Positions 20,290 to 31,930 of a stretch of DNA of 64,000 nt are shown piece by piece (position 1 is the stretch's first letter; each line of letters begins with the position of its first letter). This DNA comes from Silurus meridionalis. Its lineage: Eukaryota; Chordata; Actinopteri; Siluriformes; Siluridae. The translations under genes were made by a program, and so were the position numbers. The DNA is taken from the NCBI RefSeq assembly GCF_014805685.1, contig NC_060896.1:15531889-15595888 (forward strand). Direction: 5' to 3'. Below the pieces are notes generated by a model. It did no database searches, was not told where the DNA came from, and saw only the letters and a list, made by a program, of their open reading frames with translations.

Positions 20290-21410
20290 ATGAGAGAGGC
20301 AACTATGAGAGACAAAATGAGGAAAAAAAAAAGAAAAAAAAAAATCACATTGTCTGATTTTTAAAGAATTTATTTGCAAATTATGGTGGAAAATAAGTAT
20401 TTAGTCGGATTTTCAACTGCCTCCAAATATTTTCTATGGGGTTGAGATCTGGAGACTGGTTAGGCCACTAAAGGACCTTGAAATGCTTCTCATGAAGCCA
20501 CTCCTTGGTTGCCCGGGCGGTGTGTTTGGGATCGTTGTCATGCTGAAAGACCCAGCCACGATTCATCTTCAATGCCCTTGCTGATGGAAGGAGCTTTTCA
20601 CTCAAAATCGCACGATACATGGCCCCATATATTCCTTTCTTTACATGGATCAGTCGTCCTGGTCCTTTTGCAGAAAAACAGCCCCAAAGCATGATGTTTC
20701 CACCCCCATGCTTCACAGTAGGTATGGTGTTCTTTGGATGCAACTCAGCATTCGTTCTCCTCCAAACACGACAAGTTGAGTTTTTACCAAAAAGTTCTAT
20801 TTTGGTTTCATCTGACCATATGATATTCTCCCAATCCTGTCCTGGATCATCCAAATGCTCTCTAGCAAACTTCAGACGGGACCAGACATGTACTGGCTTA
20901 AGCAGGGGGACATGTCTGGCACTGCAGGATTTGAGTCCCTGGTGGCGTAGTGTGTTACTGATGGTAGCCTTTGTTACTTTGGTCCCAGCTCTCTGCAGGT
21001 CATTCACTAGGTCCCCTTGTGTGGTTCTGGGATTTTTGCTCACCGTTCTTGTGATCCTTGTGACCCCACGGGATGAGATCTTGCGTGGCACCCCAGATCA
21101 AGGGAGATTATTAGGTCTTGTATGTCTTTCATTTTCTAATAATTGCTCCAAGCTTTCTTCATACCAAGCTGCTTACCTATTGCAGATTCAGTCTTCCCAG
21201 CCTGGTGCAGGTCTACAATTTTGTTTCTGGTGTCCTTTGACAGCTCTTTGGTCTTGGCCATTGTAGAGTTAGGCGTCTAAATGTTTGAGGTTGTGGACAG
21301 GTGTCTTTTATACTGATAACGAGTTCAAACAGGTGCCATTAATACAGGTAACAAGTTGAGGACAGAGAGCCTCTTAAAGAAGAAGTTACACATCTGTGAG
21401 AACCAGAAAA
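20290..21410 (-). mobile_element. Tc1-like element, family C, ends eroded
   Basis: The left arm retains GATGAGAGAGGCAACTATGA through TTATGGTGGAAAATAAGTAT but lacks the outermost repeat. The right arm stops near 21410 before a proper end. It lies inside an older CR1/L2-like LINE copy (19563-22880). Confidence 0.85.
20413..21261 (-). pseudogene. Tc1 transposase, family C, truncated
   Basis: The start at 21261 reads [12 protein letters not shown]. The helix-turn-helix is interrupted by a stop near 21135 (S-N-Y-stop). A 207-residue open frame (20468-21091) then carries the second HTH, I-W-S-D-E-T-K (first Asp), G-G-G-N-I-M-L-W-G and [10 protein letters not shown] (second Asp). A TAG at 20468-20470 precedes [15 protein letters not shown] (catalytic Glu). 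The protein breaks off after W-R-Q-L-K, so about 60 C-terminal residues are gone. The whole catalytic triad can still be read. Confidence 0.9.
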
Positions 21411-21424
21411 ACCAGATAAGATAT

Positions 21425-22880
21425 AACTTTTATTTTTACTAGGACCATATGCAGCTAGAAGTAAACTTTCTGATTATGTATCATCTCTGTATGGTCTTTG
21501 TGTCTCTTATTGTGTACAGCAGTCAAAGTCCTTGGTGTGATTATTTACCCTGGTCTGTTCTTTGAGGCTCAAATGACTAACATTACCAGGATGGCCTTCT
21601 TTCACCTTTGAAATATTGCTAAAATTTGAAATATGATGTTACAAGATGCAGAAAAACTAGTTAATGCTTTTGTTAAATCTAGATTAAACTAGTGTCACTG
21701 TCTGAGTGTTCAAGTAAGTTTATAAATTAACTTCAGCTAGTCCAGAATGCAGCAGCAAGGGTCCTTACTAGATCTAGAAAATATGACCACATCACCCCTG
21801 TTTTAATCAGTCTATACTGGCTTCCAATTAAATATTGTATTGATTATAAAATACCAGCAACTCACATATAAAACACTTAACAGTCTCACGCTGCAGTATC
21901 TGAGTGAACTTCTGTACCATTATTATCCTCCATGCCTACTTGGATCAAAAGGTACAGGCTATTTGTTGGTACCTCAAATAATCAAGACTAAAGCAGGGGG
22001 CAGATCTTTCTCTTACTAAGATCCACAGTTATGGAACAGCCTTCCAATTAGTGTTCAGGACTCAGACACAGTCTTAGTGTTTAAGTCAAGGCTGAAAACA
22101 TTTATTTAGTAAAGCCTTTGATAATTAGATTTTTCTTACGTAAAGGAGCAGGACTGGAGGGATCATTGATGTAGAGTGTTCAGTGAGTTGGGATAATTGT
22201 ATGCGGTCATTCTCTCTCTCACACGTTCACTCAGTTTTGTTGATGGTGATATAATGGGCTGTCTTTTATACCATAGATCCCTCATCATGTCTGTGTTACT
22301 TTCTGGCTCTCCCTTTTAGTTATGCTGCCATAGCTAGTCTTGCTGGAATCCCAAACTGCACAGTGTTCTTAACTTTTATACAACAATAAGAATACTTAAT
22401 AATCCATATCTTTCTCTCCCCGTCACCTCTCTTCTCTCTCTCGCTCTCTCTCTCAGTCGAGTTAAACTATTGAGGTACCAGTGACCACTGTTTCTGCACC
22501 TCTCCTCGGATCTGCCTTCATCCTGGCCTGCGTCCGGATGGTGTTGTCTTCGATTGGAGGCCACTCTGTGCAGCTGGGGATTCTCATCAACACCCTGGGG
22601 ATCCATGAAATTACAAAGTAAGACAGGAGCTTTGAGGATGGATTTAGACTGTACTTAATTTCAACAGTCTGCTATACTCAACATCGTTTAGCTGTTAGAA
22701 CTGGACAGCCGGTGCCACCCAGATGAGGATAGGTTCCCTCTTGAGTCTGATTCCTCTCAAGGTTTCTTCCTTATGCCATCTCAGGGAGGGTTTCCTTGCC
22801 ACAGTCCCTACCGGCTTGCTCATGCTTGCAACAATGCCCATTGTTAAAAGTGCTATACAAATAAAATTGTTTTGAATTGA
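21425..22880 (+). mobile_element. CR1/L2-like LINE, RT C-terminal region and 3' UTR
   Basis: The sequence corresponds to 11325-13009 of the full-length copy: [36 protein letters not shown], then the (TC)n tract and the tail CTATACAAATAAAATTGTTT. It has many stops. With 19563-19985 it forms one copy interrupted by the block at 19990-21410. Confidence 0.88.
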
Positions 22881-22884
22881 ACTA

Positions 22885-25185
22885 TTGCCCCAGGAGTTAT
22901 TAATATTGACCACATGCTAGAGTAAATATTTTTTTCTTTGGTTGCAGACAGCAAAATTCCCTTATTCTGTTTACATTTCTGTTTAGATATTGCTAGTCTT
23001 TAAGATTAACAAAGAGTCAAGGGTCCAGTGAAGTTGTGTCTGGGCTCCTTCTTAATTCATTCATAGTATTCAAATCGTGAATGATTCAAGTCATGATGAA
23101 GCAACAAAGATTACAAACTGCCCCCATACCTCCCACTTCTCTCACTCACTCAGCAGAGTAAGAAACTAGGTGTTCAACATTAAAGACGTTCAACCTTCTC
23201 CTTGAAGCCTGAACGGGGAGCAATGTTTTTTGTAGCATACAGCACAAAGCAAGTGGATGTAACAACATCCTCAGCAGAGCGAGGAGGCAGAGTGGCATCT
23301 GTAGCCAAGCAAGAAGTGATGCCTTCAGCCAGGCAGGATAGAAGTGTATTATCTGTGTAGTCACTGTGCCAATTTCAGCATCCATAAACCTGCTCAGTTG
23401 CCCTTTCTGCTATAGTTTATGCTGATTTATATTTTCTATGGATATCATATTTTGCATCTAGTTAAAAGACAAAATCATGCAGTGTTATTTTAACAAGATT
23501 GTAAATTTAAATTGGAGTCCTCTAAACAGTGCAGTATGAATAAATAATAATAAATACACAACATATCTAATTATGAAAGAACATTAGTTATAGTTTCCTG
23601 AACTTTGCTGACAGAAGTGGAACTTTTTTCTGCTCACCATGGTCGCAAAAAGTTAATTAAGTTACTGTAGCCTACCTGTCAACTCAAACCAGTATGACCA
23701 TTTGTCTTTGACCTCTTTCTTCAACAAGGTCTTTCTATAAAACTGCAGCTCTCTACCACCCACCCCCGCCCCGCCCCGCCCCCACATACGCACACACACC
23801 ATTTTTTGCAAACTCTTTAGATGATTGTGCATTCCTGATAAGCATTTTATGAAACAATCAAAGCTGCCAGTTCTTTGTCTTATTTTAGGAGCCCAGGAAC
23901 CAAAAAAGTCTGAAATCAATTGACCTACTTTTCAATTTGTTCAAAAGTATAAATGGAACTTTTTATAATGTAATTAAAACCTAAGAGTAAATCTAAGATT
24001 TTAAACTATTTAGCTTTCACCAGACTAATATTTCTGCCTATTTCACAAAGTAGCAACATTTTCAAATTAAATACAAACAGAAACTTGTGAAACAGAAACT
24101 TTTTTTTTTCTTTCCAAAAAACAGATTTTTCCAAAAAGTCAAATTTATAATTAAATTTCAGCCACAGTCCCCTTTAGACCCATGGTTTAGCATATGTACT
24201 TTATTAAAATAAGCTCAAACTAAATTGTTACATTGACACAATGATCTGTGATTTCCCCATAACTATGAATCCTTGTATTAAGATATTTTGTATTCAATAA
24301 TTACACAACACATATGCCAAAGCAGGGTGATGTCCCCATTCTGGGATCTCTATCATAAAGGTAATTTACAATCCCAGAAAATTAGATAAAACTATCTTGA
24401 TTATTATTTAATTTTCTCTTTTCTCAAACCACAAAGTGGTTTTGAGTGCTTGTTTTATGTATTCAGCTGCTTTCTACCCCTCTGTCCCTCCATCCCCCCC
24501 TCCCTTGACAAGCATGTGGAGTCGCTTAAATAAACCATCATGCAAAGCCCAGCTGCAACAACAAGCGATCGATCTGAGGCAAGTTGGTGCGTCTGAGCCT
24601 TCAGCAGGTGGGTTGGGAGTTTATAATTCGCTAGCCGAAGGGCTTTCACATCTGCCTGGCTTGAGGAGAAGGAGAGTGAAAGGGAAAAAGAAAAGCATTG
24701 TAACTTCAGCCTCCCTTGATAGATATCTGTGCAGGACTGATATAACGCGTGTTTGGGAAAGATTCGCTGCTGTATAAACAATTGACTCCCTGCCTTCCCA
24801 CCACATCTGGGAACTCTCAAACACAGGGGATTCTGAAAACAAATAGCTGGGGACATGCTGCTTTCTGATTAGGCTTTAAACAATACATTGAGCACCAAGT
24901 AAAGCAAACCACAGCAATTGAAAAGCAGAACAGGAATTAGAATGCATAAATAGATAAATATAAACAAGAAATTTGCATACACCCAAATGCGATAAACTCT
25001 GTCCCTATCTCTCTCATCTGTGACTGTTTTTCCAAAGTATCCTTGTGAAAGTATCCTTGGCTTTATTATGAACAGCTAATTAATGCTGTAATGAACCTAA
25101 ATTTAACCTTAAACTTATAAAACAATTTGGTTTTGCATATTTTATTAGAAAGTATTTTTCTGCAAGGTCAGGACTGACATATTTC
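22885..25185. other. Non-repeat DNA, no gene found
   Basis: No transposon family is recognised. A GC-rich (CCCGCC)n-like run occurs at 23765-23785. The island at 24430-24900 is less AT-rich and not repetitive, and could be a conserved regulatory element; its frame at 24436-24777 shows no known domain. The rest is AT-rich. Confidence 0.5.
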
Positions 25186-25187
25186 AT

Positions 25188-25238
25188 GCACACACACACA
25201 CACACCATACTTATATATATATATATATATATATATTA
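25188..25238. repeat. (CA)n and (TA)n microsatellites
   Basis: A short CA run is followed by about 25 bases of alternating TA, next to the inverted-repeat element at 25241. Confidence 0.9.
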
Positions 25239-25760
25239 CACCGTAATTTCCGGACTATAAAGCGCACCCTTATATAAGCCACTGAATTTTACAAATATTT
25301 TTATTTTTAACATAAATAAGCCGCACCTGTGTATAAGCTGTGTCTACACTGAAACTAATGAACTTTACACAGGCTTTACCGAAAGAGAGTGTCTGTTACA
25401 CGGTGTAACTGGTGAAATATGTTGTGGCTCCTTTAAGAGCAGAGCGGCATTTTGGGAATAGCACGTCACTGCATTCTCCCGGTATTACTGCGTGTGTTTG
25501 CGTGTGAGACTGAGGATTATGTGCTCATTATTTTCTGATGCTCATTTCTAAGTTTTTTGACTAACCCATAACGCTGTTACCAAGAAAAATAAAAAAAAAA
25601 CACGAGTTTTGGAAACCTGCCTGTGCTTATATGATGTGTTGCAACTGGAGTTACCGAGCTCTCCCTTCACCCTGACTCAACGCACTACAATGGCTTGTAT
25701 CTAAACAGTAGCCTACCAAGTAAGTCATTGTTCACTGTCTTCCTCCATCCTTTCACAACT

Positions 25761-25880
25761 ACAGTGGTATCTTGACCTACGAGTGCATTAATGTACGAGT
25801 TTTCCGAGGTACGAGCGGGCGATTTTCTTGCTTTGTTACGCAAGCAAAAAATTGAGGTATGAGGTCAAGACGCCGCTGCT
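25761..25880. mobile_element. MITE piece inside the inverted-repeat element
   Basis: The host element reads CTTTCACAACTA and then switches to CAGTGGTATCTTGACCTACG at a TA. A partly complementary run (TGAGGTATGAGGTCAAGA) occurs at 25853-25872 and may be the inner end. The outer second end is missing, and the bases from 25880 to about 26060 do not align with copy 2 either. Confidence 0.6.
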
Positions 25881-26233
25881 GGAGGGCGAAGCGAAGCCAG
25901 AAAGCAAAGATTGTGACGAAAATTAAGATAAACAAAGAAGAAAAAGTTAAAATTTTAAAGTTTAGGGATACGTAGTGTACAGGAGTGATAGTAAAAAACG
26001 AGTTTTCCCTCCGCCTCCGCTTATCGTCTCTACCCCCCCTCCGCGCGCACACACACACACTTTTTTGCGTTTTTTCGTTTCCGTTCGGAAATTTCATTGG
26101 TCTAATGTTATGTCGCTCAGTTTTTTGGCTTGAAGTTTGTGAAACCGGAAAAAACCCAGGAACAATACATAAATTAGCCGCTTCGTAGTTTAAGCCGCCG
26201 GGTTCAAAACATGGGAAAAAAGTAGCGGCTTAC

Positions 26234-26650
26234 TGTAATGCTGAAATGGAGGCGAAAGCCGAAGTAACAGCATACAAAGTTTTATTAAAAATCAAAAGGC
26301 AGAGCCAACTCAAATACCAGCGTTCGCAGAGTTAATCTGGTGGTGCGCTGCGGAAGCGCGGTCCACAAATTCCTGAACCGAAAAGAAGCAGTCCATAAAT
26401 ATACTCCGAATGAAGGAATCCGGAAGAAAGGAAAGCAATAATCCAAGGTGCGCCTGGAAAGAGGCGCAGTCCACATGAACAGAGAGACTCGAGTACCACC
26501 CGCATAACGTGCAATAACAGACGGCGAGAGTGTGGAAGTCAGGGGTTTATATAGGAGATGGGATGAGTGAGTGAAATGAGCCTCAGGTGTTCTCCATGAA
26601 GCCCGATTGCGAGCAGCTCCGTGTGGGCGGGGCACGCACGAGAGAAGGCA
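26234..26650 (-). mobile_element. Solo LTR
   Basis: On the minus strand it begins TGCCTTCTCTCGTGCGTGCC and ends CAGCATTACA. It contains TATATAAACC as a TATA-like box and TTTTTAATAAAACTTTG as a poly(A) signal about 40 bases from the end. Flanking bases CTTAC (26229-26233) and CTTAT (26651-26655) form a 5 bp duplication with one mismatch. The empty site is visible in copy 2 of the host element (near 48628). No internal region is present, as expected after LTR-LTR recombination. Confidence 0.87.
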
Positions 26651-26689
26651 CTTATAGTCCGAAAAATACGATATATATAGTATATTATT

Positions 26690-27966
<1,277 letters not shown>

Positions 27967-27998
27967 TACATACATACATACATACATACATACATAGT
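27967..27998. repeat. (TACA)n microsatellite
   Basis: Six to seven TACA units start at the TA target of the Tc1 end. Confidence 0.9.
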
Positions 27999-27999
27999 G

Positions 28000-28572
28000 T
28001 ATATTAATGCTTATTCATGGACCCATAAAAAAGGCCCAAATCCCAATCTCCACTAACAATATGATATTTTCATTGAATACCCTCTTTTAAACAAATTAAC
28101 AGATTCTGCTCATCCTTTGTGATCTTTATTGTAATTCCACAGTTTGTTAAAAAAAAAAGTAACATTTGACATGTTATTCTTTTATAAGCTGCGAGGAAGA
28201 CAAGAACACCAAGATATATTAAAAAAATCCTGATCTCAGTCAATTCCACTGAGAATAATGAGGTATATGTACTGTGTATATCTCAAAACTTTGCATCAGG
28301 GAAGCCCAATTCCCAATGTATCTATACCTTTGTAATCTTACCCCTCAGCATGATGTGTGTTGTGACCACATACCTGTAGGCGTGAAGGATTTGCATGCTT
28401 TGGAGAGTATGTGTACCACCTCTAATGTACTGCACCCATGTATATTTTCTTTTAGAATGAATCAAAATCTGATTTCTGTTACAGAACAGAGTTTGATTCA
28501 GCTTTCAAATTGACACACCACCAGTCTGTTGCCTCAGCCTTTTCTTTGACCACAGAAATCTGTGATACACAA
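28000..28572. other. AT-rich DNA, nothing recognised
   Basis: No repeat family or exon-like signal is visible. Confidence 0.5.
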
Positions 28573-28797
28573 ACTTTCTTTCAGCTTCTCCCATCAGGGG
28601 TCGCCACAGCGGATCATCCGCAGGTTTGAATTTGCACATGTTTTTATGCTGGATGCCCTTCCTAACGCAAACCTCCCCATTTATCCGGGCTTGGGACTGG
28701 CACTAAGAGTGGCTGGGTCGGTTCCCTGACTGGGGATCGAACCCGGGCCGCAGCCGGTGAGAGCGCCGCATCCTAACCACTAGACTAACAGGGGACC
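28573..28797 (-). mobile_element. tRNA-Glu-headed SINE with RTE-type tail
   Basis: On the minus strand the head (28797 down to 28722) is close to tRNA-Glu: GTCTAGTGGTTAGGATGCGG forms the A-box side, CTCTCAC the anticodon loop (anticodon CTC), and GGGTTCGATCCCC the B box. The body carries CACTCTTAGTGCCAGTCCCA and GGAAGGGCATCCAGC, shared with the RTE LINE leader at 6206-6290. The tail GATGATCCGCTGTGGCGACC and GGGAGAAGCTGAAAG matches the RTE 3' end at 13918-13955. It is therefore a SINE built from a tRNA plus both ends of an RTE LINE. Confidence 0.92.
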
Positions 28798-28799
28798 TC

Positions 28800-31150
28800 A
28801 GAAGTCTGTGATAAACAATCGTTATATTTTTAAAAAATCATGCTTTATTGCTTCATACAATGTGATGGTAAGCTGTTTTTTTTTCTTTTTATACACACAC
28901 TTAAAGCACACCTGCATAAACAACTTTTCCACAGACTACACATGCATCCACAAATATTTTGCGCAAGATAAGAAGACCAAGATATTTAATTGCAAAAGTC
29001 AAAATACTAATCTCAATCCTACTGAGACAACCAAATGGGTTGTGAGGCCAAATGGTTAAACCTTCATTATATATGTTTCTCCACCACTTTTCAAGTCACG
29101 CTTTTATGTCATCCCCAAAGCTGAGTTGAGTCTCCAAGGATAGTCTAAGTTTGAATTAAATATTATATATTTAAATTTTCCCTAATCCCATGGGCTTCAG
29201 ACAGAAAAGTTTATGAGCCAGCATCCAAAACCAGCCACTTTGCTTTATCCCCTCGTTACAGACAATGTGCAGCAGGCAGAGCTAAATATGCATTGGACTC
29301 TCTCTATCTCCCTCTCTTTTGTCAACATGAACAAAAAAGCATGAAGATGAATGAATGAGGAGTTTCTGTTTCCCATGCAAACCAAGTCTATGCATGCCAA
29401 GATTCAGAGAATTAACTATTGTTTGGTTCATCCTTGGAACAATTTAATTTTTATTTTAAGTGCCACCATGTTGTTTTATAGGTCTTTACCAAAAAAGAAA
29501 CAACAAAGAAATGTGAAAAATCAATTACTACTAGTAAAAGGGATAATAACCTATTCAGATGTGGACCAAATCCATGATCTTATGCAGAGCTGAAGTCCTT
29601 AGTTGCACAGATACAGCCTATGTTCTTGGACCCTAAGTGGATCTGAGAGATAATAAGATTATTAGCAGACCTGTGGATCAGGTAGGGATTTCACCCCTAG
29701 GTGAACTGTATGGCCACTATCCAATATTATTAAATAATAAACCTTAGTATTTATTTTTATTTTTTTTACCTAATTATATACAAATTGTCACTACATTTAG
29801 TCTTTTTTACATTTGAAGTTTTGTTATATCTCTGATATAGACTCTGATGTTAAAATCTGTTTTATCTTTGATAAGCTCCATTAGCAACATGAATAACAAG
29901 AAACCTAGAAAAACATAAAGGAATCCTGGAGACAAATCAGTTTCTTTATCAAAGCTATATACATTGATTTACTCTACACATTGCCTAGCTTCACTTTGCT
30001 TACATTAATATTAGTAGTAGATGCATAGTAGTATAATATTATATATGTGTTTAAATCTTCCTCATCTTAGTGCCAAGTTTATTTCTGTTCCTTTCAAAGC
30101 AGTCCTGATTTGTATTGCAACACTTTGCTCTCTCTGGCACCTCCTCTAGATCTCACATTTTGTATTATCCCATTATTTTTCTCTTTTAGTCTAAAAGCAT
30201 TTGGTTAAAAAAATTCAATAAATGAGAGAGAGAAGGAAAATGAAAGACAGAAATTTGGGAGAAGACTTTAGGGTATATAATAAAGACATTGTGGAAGAGG
30301 GGCTGATCCCCAGCTCTATTAAACAGAGGGGAGTCAAATGGAGAGACCCCACTGGATTTCAAAAGAGGAGTGACAGCTTGTGAAATCCTGACTGAGAGGT
30401 GTGAAAGAGCACTGCATAAGCATGGGCCTCCAATGCCAGACACAAACACACACATCTCTGTTTACCCCTTCTTCCCCTACCCTTACCCTATTATATTATA
30501 TACATCTATAATTTGTATATTATATACATCTATTAATTGTATATATAAATATAACAAAATAAATAGTAAATAACACTTTGTATTTGGTTGCACATCCTTT
30601 GATGCTGACCAACCTTTGCTGCTGAATCAACTTGTACTGCATCTATCTATCTATCTTATCGATCGATCGATCGAACGTAAAATTTGGTATTTGAATTCTT
30701 GTTGTTGTTAATGGCAGATTGTGACATATTCGCCCCTGCTATGTGGAAGTTGTTGGTGATTTTACTCAGTTTTTTTTCCTTCAAAGCCCTCAGAATGTTT
30801 CTATCATCAGCTGCTATTGTTTTCTTTGGGGAACATATTCAGTGTTTGTTGTTAGTACATTAGTAGGCTCTTTCTTTTTCAGGACATTCCAAATTGTTGT
30901 CCTGCCAGTGTTTATTGCTTGGTTCTGATTTTTTCCCTTTCAGCTTTCTTGTCTTCTGTTTTGGTTTATACACATATGCAATCTCAGCAAAACCCTGATG
31001 AGATATTCAGAAGCATAAATTCTCGAAACAACCAATCTAATAGGGTACATCTGCTAATTACCTGTCCATATTCTCATATTTTTGATTAGTTAAAAATTGG
31101 GTGGATGCAAACTAGATGTAAATCTGGAAAAATAATTATATAATCTATAT
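28800..31150. other. Non-repeat AT-rich DNA, no gene found
   Basis: Over 2.3 kb I see no TE coding and no convincing exon. Less AT-rich islands lie at about 29180-29420 and 30190-30460. Short tandem runs occur at 30643-30675 (ATCT then GATC). Confidence 0.5.
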
Positions 31151-31335
31151 ATTACATTTATCAGAATCAGGTTTATTGGCCAAGTGTGTTGGCACACACA
31201 AGGAATTTGGTTACAGCTGACTCTCAAAGTACGGACATAAATAATACTATACATTCAGCTTGGACTATACAAAAAAAAACAGACTATACAAGACAATACA
31301 GACAATGTGAGACAATATAGACAGTACAAGTATTA
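31151..31335 (-). mobile_element. LINE 3'-end remnant
   Basis: On the minus strand this ends AATTCCTTGTGTGTGCCAAC, then ACTTGGCCAATAAACCTGAT and TCTGAT, a 3' end common to teleost LINEs. A degenerate ACAATACAGAC-type repeat lies upstream of it. No coding part is left. Confidence 0.6.
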
Positions 31336-31922
31336 AATAGGAGATATTTGATCCCAAACACAACTCTCCTTATTGTATAGCAAAAATATAGAGTTTGAGT
31401 TTAGTTATATATTGCTCAGTGATTACCCCTCCCCCATCTGTCACTTTTCCTTTTTCCTCTCTGTGTATTTCTATTGCACACAGGAACAGCATGGCTCCAG
31501 TTGTAATCACTGTTGGACACAATTTCAGGGACAATTTAAAGACTATTTATTATCTTTGGTCAATAAGTGCACGGTTAAAATGACTTTCTGGATGTTCATT
31601 TGAAATGGATGGACCTTTAAATGCTTTCCAGTTGGTTTACAGTAGTAGAGACTCACTGCTGCTAAGTAGCTGTTTTGTTTAATTGTCTTTTTAGCATTTT
31701 CTCTCCATTTAGACTCAATGACACAGATGTATGAAAATACATTTTAATAAATTACAGTTAATTACAAAAAAGGTTTTATATTAATAATAAAAGCAATTTA
31801 AGCTTCTAAAATTTGTTTTAAAAAAATCTGAAGGGTTTGGACACCATGGTCATGGTGATCCAGTGCCTATCCTGTGAACTGGGTAAATGTCAGGAATCAC
31901 CCATGACCATACTTTACAAAGC
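31336..31922. other. No gene recognised
   Basis: AT-rich sequence between the LINE remnant and the hAT element; nothing identifiable. Confidence 0.5.
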
Positions 31923-31930
31923 CTCTAGAA

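Larger units (their letters stand above)
25241..26671. mobile_element. Non-autonomous inverted-repeat element, copy 1, with inner insertions
   Basis: The left end is CCGTAATTTCCGGACTATAA. The right end (26655-26671) reads inwards as CGTATTTTTCGGACTATAA, an imperfect inverted repeat. Long arms contain 'aataagccgc' on the left and 'agccgcttcgtagtttaag' on the right, which are complementary in part. Comparison with copy 2 (47891-48650) shows two insertions: a CAGTGGTATC-type piece from 25761 and a solo LTR at 26234-26650. No coding capacity is seen. The expected TA flank is mutated here (CA on the left, A-TA on the right). Confidence 0.85.

Noticed and set aside
20619..21266. 215-residue plus-strand frame
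   Set aside because: It lies opposite the Tc1 transposase and shows only its complement. The same applies to the plus-strand frames at 38197-38541, 60745-61152 and 26888-27259.
24436..24777. 113-residue frame as a host gene
   Set aside because: No domain, no splice context, biased composition, and overlapping frames on the other strand of similar length.
28722..28797. Functional tRNA-Glu gene
   Set aside because: The tRNA-like part is joined without a terminator to an RTE-derived body and has changes in the acceptor stem, so it is a SINE head.
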